Below are positions 37,178-46,430 of a DNA stretch of 64,000 bases, one piece after another. Numbering within the stretch: the first letter of the stretch is position 1; every line of letters starts with the position of its first letter. Origin of the DNA: Thraustochytrium sp. TN22 (lineage: Eukaryota; Sar; Bigyra; Thraustochytrida; Thraustochytriidae); assembly GCA_013306675.1 (NCBI GenBank), contig JABLUY010000162.1, forward strand, positions 25,573 through 89,572. The letters run 5' to 3'. Both the position numbers and the translations under genes were made by a program. The notes beneath the pieces are model-generated. The model was not told the DNA's origin. It did no database searches and saw only the letters and a list, made by a program, of their open reading frames with translations.

Positions 37178-40100
37178 TCAATACTGGCCGGGCCGCGGCG
37201 GCAGCGGCGGCGGCACCTCCTCCTCCTCCGGCTGCGCTGCCACCAGGCTGCGCGCGCGCCCTGCGACGCGCCGCCTGCGGCCCCGGCGCACGTCCAGAGC
37301 GGCCAGCACCCGGGTGCCAACGTAAAAGGACAGCTTGCCGACCCAGCGCTCGCGCTCGTGCTCGTCCTGGCACATGAAGAGGTGCGTGGTCTCCGACCCG
37401 GACCCCGGATCTCGCAGCGTCAGCTCAAACACGCGGCCCTGGAAGCGCGGCTGCGTGCTGGACCGCACCGCGGCCAGGTTCTCCAGCGAGATGGACCCCA
37501 GCTCGCCCGTGTACACATTGTACGAGCTCGACGAGCTCATGCCGCTATAGTATGTTAGATGCATCCTGTCCCGAAACAGCACAAAATATTGCCGCTCCCA
37601 GGAAACCACGCCCTCATGCCGGCCACCGACGCGCACGCGCAGCCAGCCCTCCGCGTGCACCCCAGGCGGCGTCGGCTTGTCCGGTTCCACATCGTGCTCG
37701 GTCCGGCGCTCCTCCTCCTCGGAGTCGCTGGCCCACGACTCTTGTGCTGTGCTTTGCACGGGCGACAAGATTGGGCTCACCTGCGACATGCCGCGCAGCC
37801 GCTTCGCCGTCACCCGGAGGCCGCCCTGGTCCATGGCGACCACCTTGGCCTGCCTCGGCGCACTCAGCACCCCGTCCTTGAAGAAGAAAGAGAAGAAGAA
37901 CCCGCCCTTGAAGAACCCAGTGTATGCAAAGGTTCCCACACAGACCAACAGGGCCAGAAGCAGAAAGCACCCCGTCAGAACGACGGGCCACCACCTATCG
38001 ATCCAGGAGTCCTCGTGCATCTCGCCGTCCGTCGGTGACTGCGTCACTGTCTCGCCCTGCGCTGTCGTCGTCGTTGGCACCGCGGTCAGCCCATCGCTCG
38101 ATGGCTCCGCCTGCGACCCGGTCGGCGCGGTGCCCGGAGGCTCGCTCGGCGCCGAGGACTCGCTCGGAGCTGCGGACGAATCTCTTGTCGGCGACACCGT
38201 CCCGGCAGTCGCGTTGCCGGCCGTGGGCGCCGCACTCAGGCTGCGCGTAGGCGAGAGCGTCGCGTCCACGAGTAGACAGCCGTCGCTGCCGTCTGCGAGG
38301 GACCCCGAGGCCCACCCCGGGGCGCACTCCTCGCAGACCTCGCCCGCGTAGCCCTGCCCCGGAAAGCACACGCATGAGGTTGGGGACGAGCTTAGGCAAA
38401 TGCCGCGCCCTGCGCAGACCTCCCCGTTGCTGCCGCGCGGACAAGCAGTCGCGGCCAGCGGGCAGTCATCTGGACAGCAAAACGCGGAGCTCTCGCTCGT
38501 GCTGGACTCCGCGCAAGCCTCGCCAATCTCGCAAATGCCGTTCCCGCAGGCGCCCGCGCGACCGGCGAGCGGGATCAGGGCGCTCGCTGTCTGCTCCTGC
38601 ACGCTCCGCAGCCAGCTGGAGTCCGAATCGTCGGGGCCCACCAACCACGCCTGCTCCTCCTCCTGCTGCTGCAAGACGCGGCGGCTCGACACGCTCGTCG
38701 AGGAGGACTCCATCGTGAGTCGCCTCCGATCGACGCTGATGAGCGCGGCGAGTTCGTCGGCGGCGACCTGCGCGTCGACATTCAGCAAGTCTGAACTGGT
38801 CGCGTCGGCGAGGACTGTGGCGTTCACCACGAAGCGCAGGGCACAGCTGAGCCCAGTCCCGTCGCAGACGCCACACGCGTCCAGCGCCCCGCTTGCGCAG
38901 CAGGTGCGCGAAGCGTCCAACACCCCGCTCGTGCAACACGCGCCGAGGCCATCTACGAGGGCGCCCGCAGCGCCGTCGCAGACGCCGCACGCGTTCACGT
39001 TCCCGCTCGCGCAGCAGGCGCCCCAGGCGTCCCGCACGCACCTGGGCGTCGTTGCGTCTGCGGAGGCCTGCGTCGAGCCGGCACAAGGACACACACGGAC
39101 CGAACCTGGCCGTGGAAAGGTTGCCTCGCACTCTTCGAGGTCGACTTCGTCCCGACCCCCCGTGGATGAGTCCACGTACTCGCAGGTCACGCTGCGCACC
39201 ACGGTGGTAGCGGAGGAGCAGACCTCCGGGCACGCGGGCCACGGCCCGACGGTCCAGGTCACGAAGCTGCACGGTAGGCCCTGGTTGCAAGCGCGCGTCG
39301 TGGCAGGCTTGGCGCCCAGGTTGCTGCAGGCCACGTCCGCCACCGTCATGCCCTGCAAGAGGTCCATGCAGCTGACCTCGCGCGAGGCAGTGGCATCCGC
39401 GCCGCACCGCTTTGAGCACGCAGACCACGGCCCCACACGCCACATGAGCTGACTGCAGGCGGTCGTGGACGCCGCCGTGCAGGCCTGCGAAGTCCACACG
39501 CGCCTCAGTGTCTGCGCGGCCGAGACGCACACGCTCGTAGCGACGGGAAGACCGTCCTCCGTCATGCAAATGTACTCCTGGGCGCCCGCGCCGAGCGCGA
39601 CGGCGGGACTCTCACAAGCGCACTGCTCGTCATCAACGAGACTGTTGCTCGGGACCGGTTCGGCGCGCGCCACAGGGGCCTCGCACGAGGCGGTACTGAT
39701 GCAGGCGCGCGAGGTGGCGAGCGCCGGCGAGGCGTCACGGAGCGCGGCGCAAGCGGCCGTGGAGATCTCGAGCGCCCTGCCCGAGGTCGGGTCGTAGCAT
39801 GCCAGAGCGCGCGTGGAGAGGCCCGTGTCGCAGTCGCAGGCGCTCCAGCGCCCGACGCCGAGCGCCGTGCGTGCGTCGCCTGAGGTCTGCGCAGCGCACT
39901 GCACGCGGCAGCTGCGCGAGTCCTCCGGGACATTTGTGACGGCAAGCGCCGCAATGCAGGACGACGCGTGCACGATCGCCATGCTATTGTACCAGTCCAA
40001 GCAGCTGACGGTGCGCGTCTGGATGCCGTAGACGATGGCCCCGGCCCCGCAAGCCTGCGTGGTCGCGCAGGCGCCCCAGGCGCCGAGCGAGAACTGGTAC

Positions 40101-43100
40101 CGTTCGCGAATGGCGAAGACCTCACTGGCACCAGAGAATGGCAGCGCTGTAGAGGCGGTCGCGCCTTGGTAGCGCAGGCGCCACAGCACGCGGAACTGGC
40201 CAGGGACGGACACCGCGGTGGGTACGTTGAGGTCGACCCCGAGGTTTGCGACGTGGGCAACGCCGAGCGACCAGATCTCCGAGGTGCTCACGGACTGCAG
40301 CTCGAGCTGGAGGAGCAAGCTGGCGGGGTTGAGGAGGTCCGTGCTCCAGACCACCGTCGTCTGCGCACCGCGATACCAGAGCGAGTCGACTTGGAGCTGA
40401 AGCAGATCGTCGACGCGCACAAGGTCAAGGGCCACGAGGACCTCAACCGAATCGCGAGCATCAAGCCCCTCCGTGTCGGAGACGAGAAGGTCGAAGCTGT
40501 AGTAGCCGGGCTGCGAAGCGCCCGTGACGGCCGTGACGACCTGATCCGCTGTCTCGATAACCGGGTCTGCGTCGAGCTCGGCGTCTGAGGACAAGTAACC
40601 CGGCACGCCGCGCGCCTGGAGCAGCGAGAGCAGATCAGCGTCGATGGTATCGAGCCCGACCTCGGTGAGGTTGGTCGGCTTGCGGAAGCCGGCGAAGGAC
40701 CACTGCACCGCGACGACAGCCTCATCGTCAGTGGACGCGGAGGCGTCCAGGCGGAGCTGCGAGAAGGCGCCAAAGGGAAGGGCGTTTTCGGTGGCAGTGG
40801 TGTTGGCGACCGGCGGGATGTTGGCGCGGATACTGAGTAAAACCTGCCGCGAAGAGACACCGCCGTGCGCGTCAGTGGCGTTCACAACAAGCACGTGATC
40901 CCCATAATCCGTAAAGGGCGCCGCGAAGGTCTCCGCGTCGGTGGCTCGAACGGTGCCGTCGAGCGCCCACATGATGGAGGCCAGGGGCCAGCCGTCCGGG
41001 TCAAAGCTGGCGCTCGCGTTGAAGATAACGTTGAGGCTGGCGAGTTCCTGCAGTGTGGAGTACTTCACAACGAGCAACGTGCCGTTGGCGGTAAACTTGA
41101 GCGGCTGTATGTCGAGCGAACGGGCGTCCATGCGGTAGGACGCCTCGAGCTCGATTTGCGGCGGTTCGTTGGGGACGAGGACCGTGGCATCCACTGAAAG
41201 CGAGCGGTTGCAGCGGTCCCGCGCAGTGAGCGTATACGGAATCGCCATGGCCGGGAGGAGTGGCGCGACCATGAAGTGATAGACGCCGAGGGCGAGCGAC
41301 CCGTTGACGAGGCGCGCCGAGACAGCAGGCGAGGCCTCGCGCCAAGCAAAGCCCACCTCGGCCATATCGAGAGCGAGGTCAACGTTGGACTGCAGCGCGA
41401 GGCTGACGAGGCCCTGCGAGCGCTGCACGAACGCCGTGGCTGCGACCTGCAGCGCGGCGCCCTGCTCGCTGCCGCAGCGGCGCACTGCGCACGTGTCGAG
41501 CGCGTAGTAGTGCTGTTCGGCGCAGATGGGCGCCTCGAGCGGGACGCAGAGCGCACGTACCGCGTCAAATACATATCCCACCTTGCACGGGAGCGCGCAG
41601 GCATCCGTGCTGGTGGCCGGTTCCGCGTCCGGGGCGCCGACGCAGTCGGCGGCGCCCCACGCCTCGCGTAGCGAGGTGTTGGTGACACTATACACCGTGG
41701 TGCCGAGCGGTGGGCACCAGCGGCGCGAAGCGAGTTGGAGGGTCCAGCCGTCCGGTTTGGCACCGTAAGGCGGCGCCTCGCCGAGCAGCGGCGCGTACGC
41801 AAAGGTGAGCTCCATGATGCCGTGCACGTAGCGAAAGGGGAGCTGGCAGGCCACGGGGCCCTGGACGAAGCCAACGTCGCTCGCCTCCGGGATGGCGCAA
41901 GTCCACTGGTCGATGGGAAGGGTTGGCGAATGGGTAGGTGCAGGCGTCGTGGGCGAGCGGGTGGGCTGTGCAGTGGGCTGTGCCGTGGGTGCTGCAGTCT
42001 CCGGGGCCTCTACAGGGCTCTCCGTGGGGCTTGCGGTTGGTGTAGGCGTCGGGGGAGGCGCCGTGCACGTTGCAGCGCCCCACAGATGCCACGCGTCGTA
42101 GTTTTTGGTGCGGACGTAATAGTCGTTACCCTCCGTTGGGCACCAACGCGCGGTCATGGGTATTTCAGTAGCGCTGTAGCCGTAGGGCGGAGCTTCTGAC
42201 ACCAGCGGCGGGTAGTCGTAGACGACCACGGTCTTGCCATCCTTATAGGTGAAGGGCAGGGCGCAGGGCGTCTGAGCGCTCACGCGGCCCGGGCCGCCCT
42301 CGTAGATTTCACAGGTGAGGCCGGTGGGCGCCGCAGTGGGCGAGACGGAGGGCGCCGCAGTCGGGGCTTGCACGGGCACAGGCGTGGGCGGCTGCGTCGG
42401 CCCAACGCAGTTGTTGGGCGGGGCCGGCCCGAGGTCCGCGACGGTGGCCCGGAGCGAGGGCGCCTGCAGCGCGGAGCGGTTCACGAGCGCGCCTTCGTAG
42501 TAGATGCAGGTGGGCGTGTCGGCAATGCAGCGATCCGTAAGGAGGTCGTGCACGGCGCCCGGGCCGCAGACGTTGTGTAGCACGAGGCAGGACGGACACT
42601 GGCCCTCGCGCATGTGCTCGTCAGCGCAATAACAGGAGTTGATGGTGCCTGGCGGCTCGTCCTCATAGGCTGGGCACTGCGTCTCCTTTGTTGCATCCCA
42701 GACAAAGGTCTTGGAGACGGAGGCGTAGAGGAAGCAGCCGTCCCAGACCGTGGCCTTGACCCTGACGCGCGAGCGCGGCTCGACGTTGTCGAGCTCGAGT
42801 GCGGTCGCCTGCGAGGAGAGCGGCTCGTCGCCAGAATCGCACACGGGTAGGCCCGTTGCGCCCTGGACCGCAAGGGCGTCGGCATTGGCTAGCGCGCGGC
42901 GGCGCACGACGGCCTTGACCGGGTAGCACTGTATGGAGTTGGTCGGGTCGAAGCAGCAGCCGCGCGCCCAGCACTCATCGCGCGTGATGCCGACGAAGCC
43001 GCAGCGCTGCGTGTTGAAGGCCGTGTTGGGGCAGCCATACGTGGGCGCTGGCGTGGGCGCCGTAGGGCGGTGGGTGGGGGCGAGCGAGCGTGTGGGCGTG

Positions 43101-43399
43101 GCCGTCGTGGGCGCTCGTGTGGTGGGCGCCGGCGTCTCCAGACCGAGGTCCTCGCACCAATCGATGGTGACGGGTCGGTCGCCCAGGTCGCCCAGGTCGA
43201 GCGCGATGCGCACGCTAGTTCCGCCGTCGCCCACCGTGAGCGCGCCGTCGAGCAGGCGGTCCCCGAAGACCCGCGGGGTGCCGTCGCAGGCCTCGTCCTG
43301 CTGCTCCGCCCGGGCCGTCGGCGGCTGCCAGGCGCCGACCAGCAGCACGAGCAGCACGAGGGCCGCCGCGCGCGCGCGCAGCGCTCGCCGCGCGCGCAT
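37178..43399 (-). CDS. Giant type I membrane protein: trefoil, REJ/PKD-like, thrombospondin repeats, cytoplasmic PH domain
   Basis: 2,073 residues in one exon. A signal peptide (about 1-31) is followed by PT-rich linkers, a six-Cys trefoil (P-type) domain at about 123-160 (CGFVGITRDECWARGCCF), more Cys-rich modules separated by PTPAPT linkers, a REJ/PKD-like region (about 700-1,080: FNASASFDPDG, LRLDASASTDDEAVV), several thrombospondin type 1-like repeats (about 1,100-1,450: GAWGACATTQACG, VGPWSACSKRCG), DACGVCDG repeats and an EGF-like segment (about 1,700-1,730). One transmembrane helix lies near 1,804-1,830. The cytoplasmic tail ends in a pleckstrin-homology domain (about 1,916-2,028: EGWLRV, WERQYFVLFRDRMHLTYY, ERERWVGKL). 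This looks like a surface adhesion or sensing receptor coupled to phosphoinositides. No known ortholog was recognised. Confidence 0.85.
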   Translation of the reverse strand: MRARRALRARAAALVLLVLLVGAWQPPTARAEQQDEACDGTPRVFGDRLLDGALTVGDGGTSVRIALDLGDLGDRPVTIDWCEDLGLETPAPTTRAPTTATPTRSLAPTHRPTAPTPAPTYGCPNTAFNTQRCGFVGITRDECWARGCCFDPTNSIQCYPVKAVVRRRALANADALAVQGATGLPVCDSGDEPLSSQATALELDNVEPRSRVRVKATVWDGCFLYASVSKTFVWDATKETQCPAYEDEPPGTINSCYCADEHMREGQCPSCLVLHNVCGPGAVHDLLTDRCIADTPTCIYYEGALVNRSALQAPSLRATVADLGPAPPNNCVGPTQPPTPVPVQAPTAAPSVSPTAAPTGLTCEIYEGGPGRVSAQTPCALPFTYKDGKTVVVYDYPPLVSEAPPYGYSATEIPMTARWCPTEGNDYYVRTKNYDAWHLWGAATCTAPPPTPTPTASPTESPVEAPETAAPTAQPTAQPTRSPTTPAPTHSPTLPIDQWTCAIPEASDVGFVQGPVACQLPFRYVHGIMELTFAYAPLLGEAPPYGAKPDGWTLQLASRRWCPPLGTTVYSVTNTSLREAWGAADCVGAPDAEPATSTDACALPCKVGYVFDAVRALCVPLEAPICAEQHYYALDTCAVRRCGSEQGAALQVAATAFVQRSQGLVSLALQSNVDLALDMAEVGFAWREASPAVSARLVNGSLALGVYHFMVAPLLPAMAIPYTLTARDRCNRSLSVDATVLVPNEPPQIELEASYRMDARSLDIQPLKFTANGTLLVVKYSTLQELASLNVIFNASASFDPDGWPLASIMWALDGTVRATDAETFAAPFTDYGDHVLVVNATDAHGGVSSRQVLLSIRANIPPVANTTATENALPFGAFSQLRLDASASTDDEAVVAVQWSFAGFRKPTNLTEVGLDTIDADLLSLLQARGVPGYLSSDAELDADPVIETADQVVTAVTGASQPGYYSFDLLVSDTEGLDARDSVEVLVALDLVRVDDLLQLQVDSLWYRGAQTTVVWSTDLLNPASLLLQLELQSVSTSEIWSLGVAHVANLGVDLNVPTAVSVPGQFRVLWRLRYQGATASTALPFSGASEVFAIRERYQFSLGAWGACATTQACGAGAIVYGIQTRTVSCLDWYNSMAIVHASSCIAALAVTNVPEDSRSCRVQCAAQTSGDARTALGVGRWSACDCDTGLSTRALACYDPTSGRALEISTAACAALRDASPALATSRACISTASCEAPVARAEPVPSNSLVDDEQCACESPAVALGAGAQEYICMTEDGLPVATSVCVSAAQTLRRVWTSQACTAASTTACSQLMWRVGPWSACSKRCGADATASREVSCMDLLQGMTVADVACSNLGAKPATTRACNQGLPCSFVTWTVGPWPACPEVCSSATTVVRSVTCEYVDSSTGGRDEVDLEECEATFPRPGSVRVCPCAGSTQASADATTPRCVRDAWGACCASGNVNACGVCDGAAGALVDGLGACCTSGVLDASRTCCASGALDACGVCDGTGLSCALRFVVNATVLADATSSDLLNVDAQVAADELAALISVDRRRLTMESSSTSVSSRRVLQQQEEEQAWLVGPDDSDSSWLRSVQEQTASALIPLAGRAGACGNGICEIGEACAESSTSESSAFCCPDDCPLAATACPRGSNGEVCAGRGICLSSSPTSCVCFPGQGYAGEVCEECAPGWASGSLADGSDGCLLVDATLSPTRSLSAAPTAGNATAGTVSPTRDSSAAPSESSAPSEPPGTAPTGSQAEPSSDGLTAVPTTTTAQGETVTQSPTDGEMHEDSWIDRWWPVVLTGCFLLLALLVCVGTFAYTGFFKGGFFFSFFFKDGVLSAPRQAKVVAMDQGGLRVTAKRLRGMSQVSPILSPVQSTAQESWASDSEEEERRTEHDVEPDKPTPPGVHAEGWLRVRVGGRHEGVVSWERQYFVLFRDRMHLTYYSGMSSSSSYNVYTGELGSISLENLAAVRSSTQPRFQGRVFELTLRDPGSGSETTHLFMCQDEHERERWVGKLSFYVGTRVLAALDVRRGRRRRVAGRARSLVAAQPEEEEVPPPLPPRPGQY

Positions 43400-43844
43400 C
43401 GCGCCGCGCCGCAGCCCCGGGCGCGCGTGGTGGGATGCCTTGCCTTGCCTTGAGCGCAGCGAGCTCTCAGCTCAGCCAAGCTAGCCCGAGGGACGCGCGC
43501 CGACCGTCTCGAAACGGTCAAGAGCATGAGCCTGAGGGAGGAACCAGACAAGCTGTCGTCGCGCGCTACGAGTGACGCGAGCGAGGGTGCCGCTTCATTG
43601 ACCATGGTCAGGCTGAGGCTTGCCAGCCGCCACCTCTGCACGGCCAGCCAGCCTCAAGCTTAGGCTGAGATGAGCAAGCCTAACTCACAGTGACTACTGT
43701 CACACGAGGTCGTCTTGACTTGGTAGCGGCGGAAATGGTCTGCCTGCGGGCTTGTGCTTGGTGCTTGTGGCGAGCGCTTTCTTTATACTTACTTACAGTC
43801 TGCGCTGACGTTATCAGTGTCGAAAGTCGTGCAGCTTGTGCCTG
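43400..43844. other. Intergenic region upstream of the giant membrane protein
   Basis: 445 bp between two minus-strand genes. It contains GCTCAGCT-type short repeats near 43,460-43,480. No gene was recognised. Confidence 0.45.
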
Positions 43845-44765
43845 TCACATGAGCGAGCACTTGCTGGCGGACTTCTTGGGAATGCGCTCGCCGAGCTTGA
43901 CCTCGTCGTAGAGACGCGTGTACTCCTGCCAGTAGGCGCCGTGGTCTTTGATCTTGGGCCAGAGGATGAAGGCGATGACGGGCGCGGGGACCTTGAGGTC
44001 CTTTTTCAAGACCTCGCGACGCTCCGCCTCGGGCAGAGGGCGCAAGAAGTTTCCGAGCATGATGGGCGGCATGGAGTTCTTGATCTTCTCCTCAATCTTG
44101 ATCTCCTCCTGGCGCGTAAAATGCGCGCGCCAGAGCGGCAGGCCGACCGTCTCCTCCTCGTCAAGGTGCTGGAAGAGCTCGGTGCGCAGCTCGTGGAGGG
44201 TGGCCGAGAGCGTGGCGCGGGGCGGCTCCAGCTCGTCGGCCGGCTTGGCCTCGCGAATGGCCGCACAGACCGCCTCCAGCTCGGTCTTTGAGCGGTCGAT
44301 GAGGTCCATGAGTGTCTTGTGATCGGCGGCCATCTTGGGCGGCACCGTTACGCGCTTTTGCATCTCGGGGAAGAAGAGTTCCTCCTCGTGGTCATGGTGC
44401 TCCTTGAGCGCAAAGCAGACATGCTCGTACCACTCTTGAATGCTCTCGGCCATCCAGGGCTGGAGTTTACCATTACTGGCGTGGCCGGTGATGATCTCGT
44501 CTACGAGCGCCACGGCGTCGTTCCAGTCTAGGCGCACGGCGTTGTGGCTCATGACCCAGCCCGACTTGTCCGCGGGGAAAGCCTCCCAGCCGGGAAGTGG
44601 CTTGAGGTCCTCGACCGCGGCGGTGACGTTCTCCTCCTTGCCCTCGCTACTGGCCTCGACGATTTGTGTGTTGGCTGCCTGCGCGTCAGCATCCGCCTCG
44701 ATGATCTTGGCGGCCTGCATCGTGCCGTCGTCGCTCGGAATTGTGGCGGTCTCCGTGAGAGACAT
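43845..44765 (-). CDS. Hemerythrin HHE-domain protein with C-terminal CaaX box (copy 1)
   Basis: 306 residues. The hemerythrin-like four-helix domain spans about 85-215, with metal-ligand candidates in MSHNAVRLDW, KEHHDHEEELFFPEM (HxxxE type), AADHKTLMDL and LFQHLDEEE. Such domains bind a di-iron centre and serve in oxygen, iron or redox sensing. The N-terminal 60 residues are acidic and low complexity. The protein ends in KSASKCSLM, a CaaX motif (CSLM) predicted to be farnesylated, with a basic stretch before it, so membrane anchoring is likely. It is a paralogue of the gene at 45447-46430, which precedes it on the same strand. Confidence 0.85.
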   Translation of the reverse strand: MSLTETATIPSDDGTMQAAKIIEADADAQAANTQIVEASSEGKEENVTAAVEDLKPLPGWEAFPADKSGWVMSHNAVRLDWNDAVALVDEIITGHASNGKLQPWMAESIQEWYEHVCFALKEHHDHEEELFFPEMQKRVTVPPKMAADHKTLMDLIDRSKTELEAVCAAIREAKPADELEPPRATLSATLHELRTELFQHLDEEETVGLPLWRAHFTRQEEIKIEEKIKNSMPPIMLGNFLRPLPEAERREVLKKDLKVPAPVIAFILWPKIKDHGAYWQEYTRLYDEVKLGERIPKKSASKCSLM

Positions 44766-45446
44766 GGTGGCTCTTCCGTGGTTGTGCCCTTGTCAAGGAT
44801 CGCTGGATTGCGGGATTGCTGGAAGCACTGCAGCTCCCAGAAGGGCACGACTCCAAGTACCCATGGATGCTTTCAATCACACCGCACTAGGCCTACCACT
44901 AGCTGGTCGGAGAATCCCTTTCGGGGCAGAAGGGCACGATTCGAAGTGCAGTGCATGAATGCTATCACACTGGCAGGTCGGAGAATCCCTTCCGGGGACA
45001 CCGGGTAGAGGTCTTTTGCTCACCCCTGCATTAGGCGGGGGGGGGGGGGCCGGGGGGAGCAGCCACAGAGGCTGGAGTTTGCGCTTCTCTCACCGTGAGG
45101 TAGGTGTCTGGGTTCAGAGGAGAGGGCCCGGGGTGCAGAGTGAAAAAGTAGCCAGATGCGTGAAGACGCATCAGCGTGATTCAACTAGGAGAGAATGCAT
45201 GGATGGCCACCGAAGTGAATCAGCCAAGCGATGCGAGGGGACTTATGGACGGCGATGGTACCTTGAAACCCCACAGTGGGTTGGTTCCAAGGTGCTGACT
45301 TCGAGTGCGCTCGGCGGATGGAAAGACTTCTAAAAATACGAGCAAATCAAGGTGTACCAGTAAACAGGATAGGCTTTTCTCCAAATATTGGTTGGGGCAG
45401 ATGACACCCCCTCGGTACCACCACCAAAGCACAGCAAACAGGAGAA
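44766..45446. other. Intergenic region between the hemerythrin paralogues
   Basis: 681 bp. It contains an imperfect tandem duplication at 44,838-45,000 and a homopolymeric G run near 45,039-45,049 followed by CC and further Gs, which could form a G-quadruplex. No gene was recognised. Confidence 0.5.
44838..45000. repeat. Imperfect tandem duplication upstream of hemerythrin copy 1
   Basis: Two copies (44,838-44,926 and 44,927-45,000) both start CAGAAGGGCACGA and end GGTCGGAGAATCCCTT followed by CGGGG. The middle differs by substitutions and a deletion of about 15 bp. They lie in the putative promoter of the downstream hemerythrin gene. Confidence 0.75.
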
Positions 45447-46430
45447 TCACATGAGCGAGCACTTGCTGGCGGACTTCTTGGGGATGTGCTCGCCGAGCTT
45501 GACCTCGTCGTAGAGCCGCGTGTACTCCTGCCAATAAGCGCCGTGGTCCTTGACCTTGGACCAGAGGATGAAGGAGATGACCGGGCCCGGGATCTTTAGG
45601 TCATTCTTCATGACCTCGCGGCGCTCCGCCTCGGGCAGAGGACGCAAGAAATTGCCGAGCATGATGGGCGGAATGGAGCTCTTAATCTTGTCCTCGATTT
45701 TCATCTCCTCCTTGCGCGTGAAGTGCGCGCGCCAGAGCGGCAGACCAATCTCCTCCTCTTCGTCGAGGTGCTCAAAGAGCTCGGCGCGCAGCTTGTGCAG
45801 GGTCGAGGACAGCTTGGCGCGCAGGGGCTCGAGCTCCTCGGCGGGCTTGGACTCCTTGATGGCAGCGCAGAGCTCCTTGAACTCTGTCTTGGACTGGGCC
45901 ACGAGCGTCATGAGCGTCTGGTGGTCCGCCGACATCTTGGGCGGCACCGTCACGCGCTTCTGCATCTCGGGAAAGAAGAGCTCCTCCTCGTGGTCGTGGT
46001 GCTCCTTGAGCGAGAAGCAGACGTGCTCGTACCACTGGTCGATGCTATCGGCCATCCACGGCTGCAGCTTGCCGCTGGCAGCGTGGCTGACAAGGATCTC
46101 GTCCACGAGCGCCACGACGTCGTTCCAGTCCAGGCGCAGCGCGTTGTGGCTCATCACCCAGCCCGACTTCTCCTTGGGAATGCCCTCCCAGCAAGGCAGC
46201 GGCTTGGGCTCCTCTGCCGCCTCCGCGGAGGTGTTCGCCTCGGCCGCGGTTGGCTCCTTCGCCTCCGCCTCCGTCGCAGTCGTCTCCTCCTTGGCCTCGC
46301 TCGCCGTCGCGGTCGCCGCCTCGATCTGCACGTTTTCCGCCTGCGTCTCGCCGCTCTCCACCACCTTGGCGGCCTGCGTCTCCGCGTTCGCCTCCGTCTC
46401 CACGTTCGCGGCCGTGTCCGCGAGCGACAT
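45447..46430 (-). CDS. Hemerythrin HHE-domain protein with C-terminal CaaX box (copy 2)
   Basis: 327 residues. It is colinear with copy 1 from MSHNALRLDW to the CSLM terminus, and the metal-ligand segments KEHHDHEEELFFPEM, SADHQTLMTL and LFEHLDEEEE are conserved. The N-terminal 90 residues differ, being a longer Ala/Thr/Glu-rich region. The ATG at 46430 (MSLADTA) matches the MSLTETA start of copy 1, which fixes the start; sequence further upstream in frame is low complexity. The CaaX box implies prenylation. The two genes are in tandem on the same strand, 681 bp apart, consistent with a local duplication. Confidence 0.87.
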   Translation of the reverse strand: MSLADTAANVETEANAETQAAKVVESGETQAENVQIEAATATASEAKEETTATEAEAKEPTAAEANTSAEAAEEPKPLPCWEGIPKEKSGWVMSHNALRLDWNDVVALVDEILVSHAASGKLQPWMADSIDQWYEHVCFSLKEHHDHEEELFFPEMQKRVTVPPKMSADHQTLMTLVAQSKTEFKELCAAIKESKPAEELEPLRAKLSSTLHKLRAELFEHLDEEEEIGLPLWRAHFTRKEEMKIEDKIKSSIPPIMLGNFLRPLPEAERREVMKNDLKIPGPVISFILWSKVKDHGAYWQEYTRLYDEVKLGEHIPKKSASKCSLM

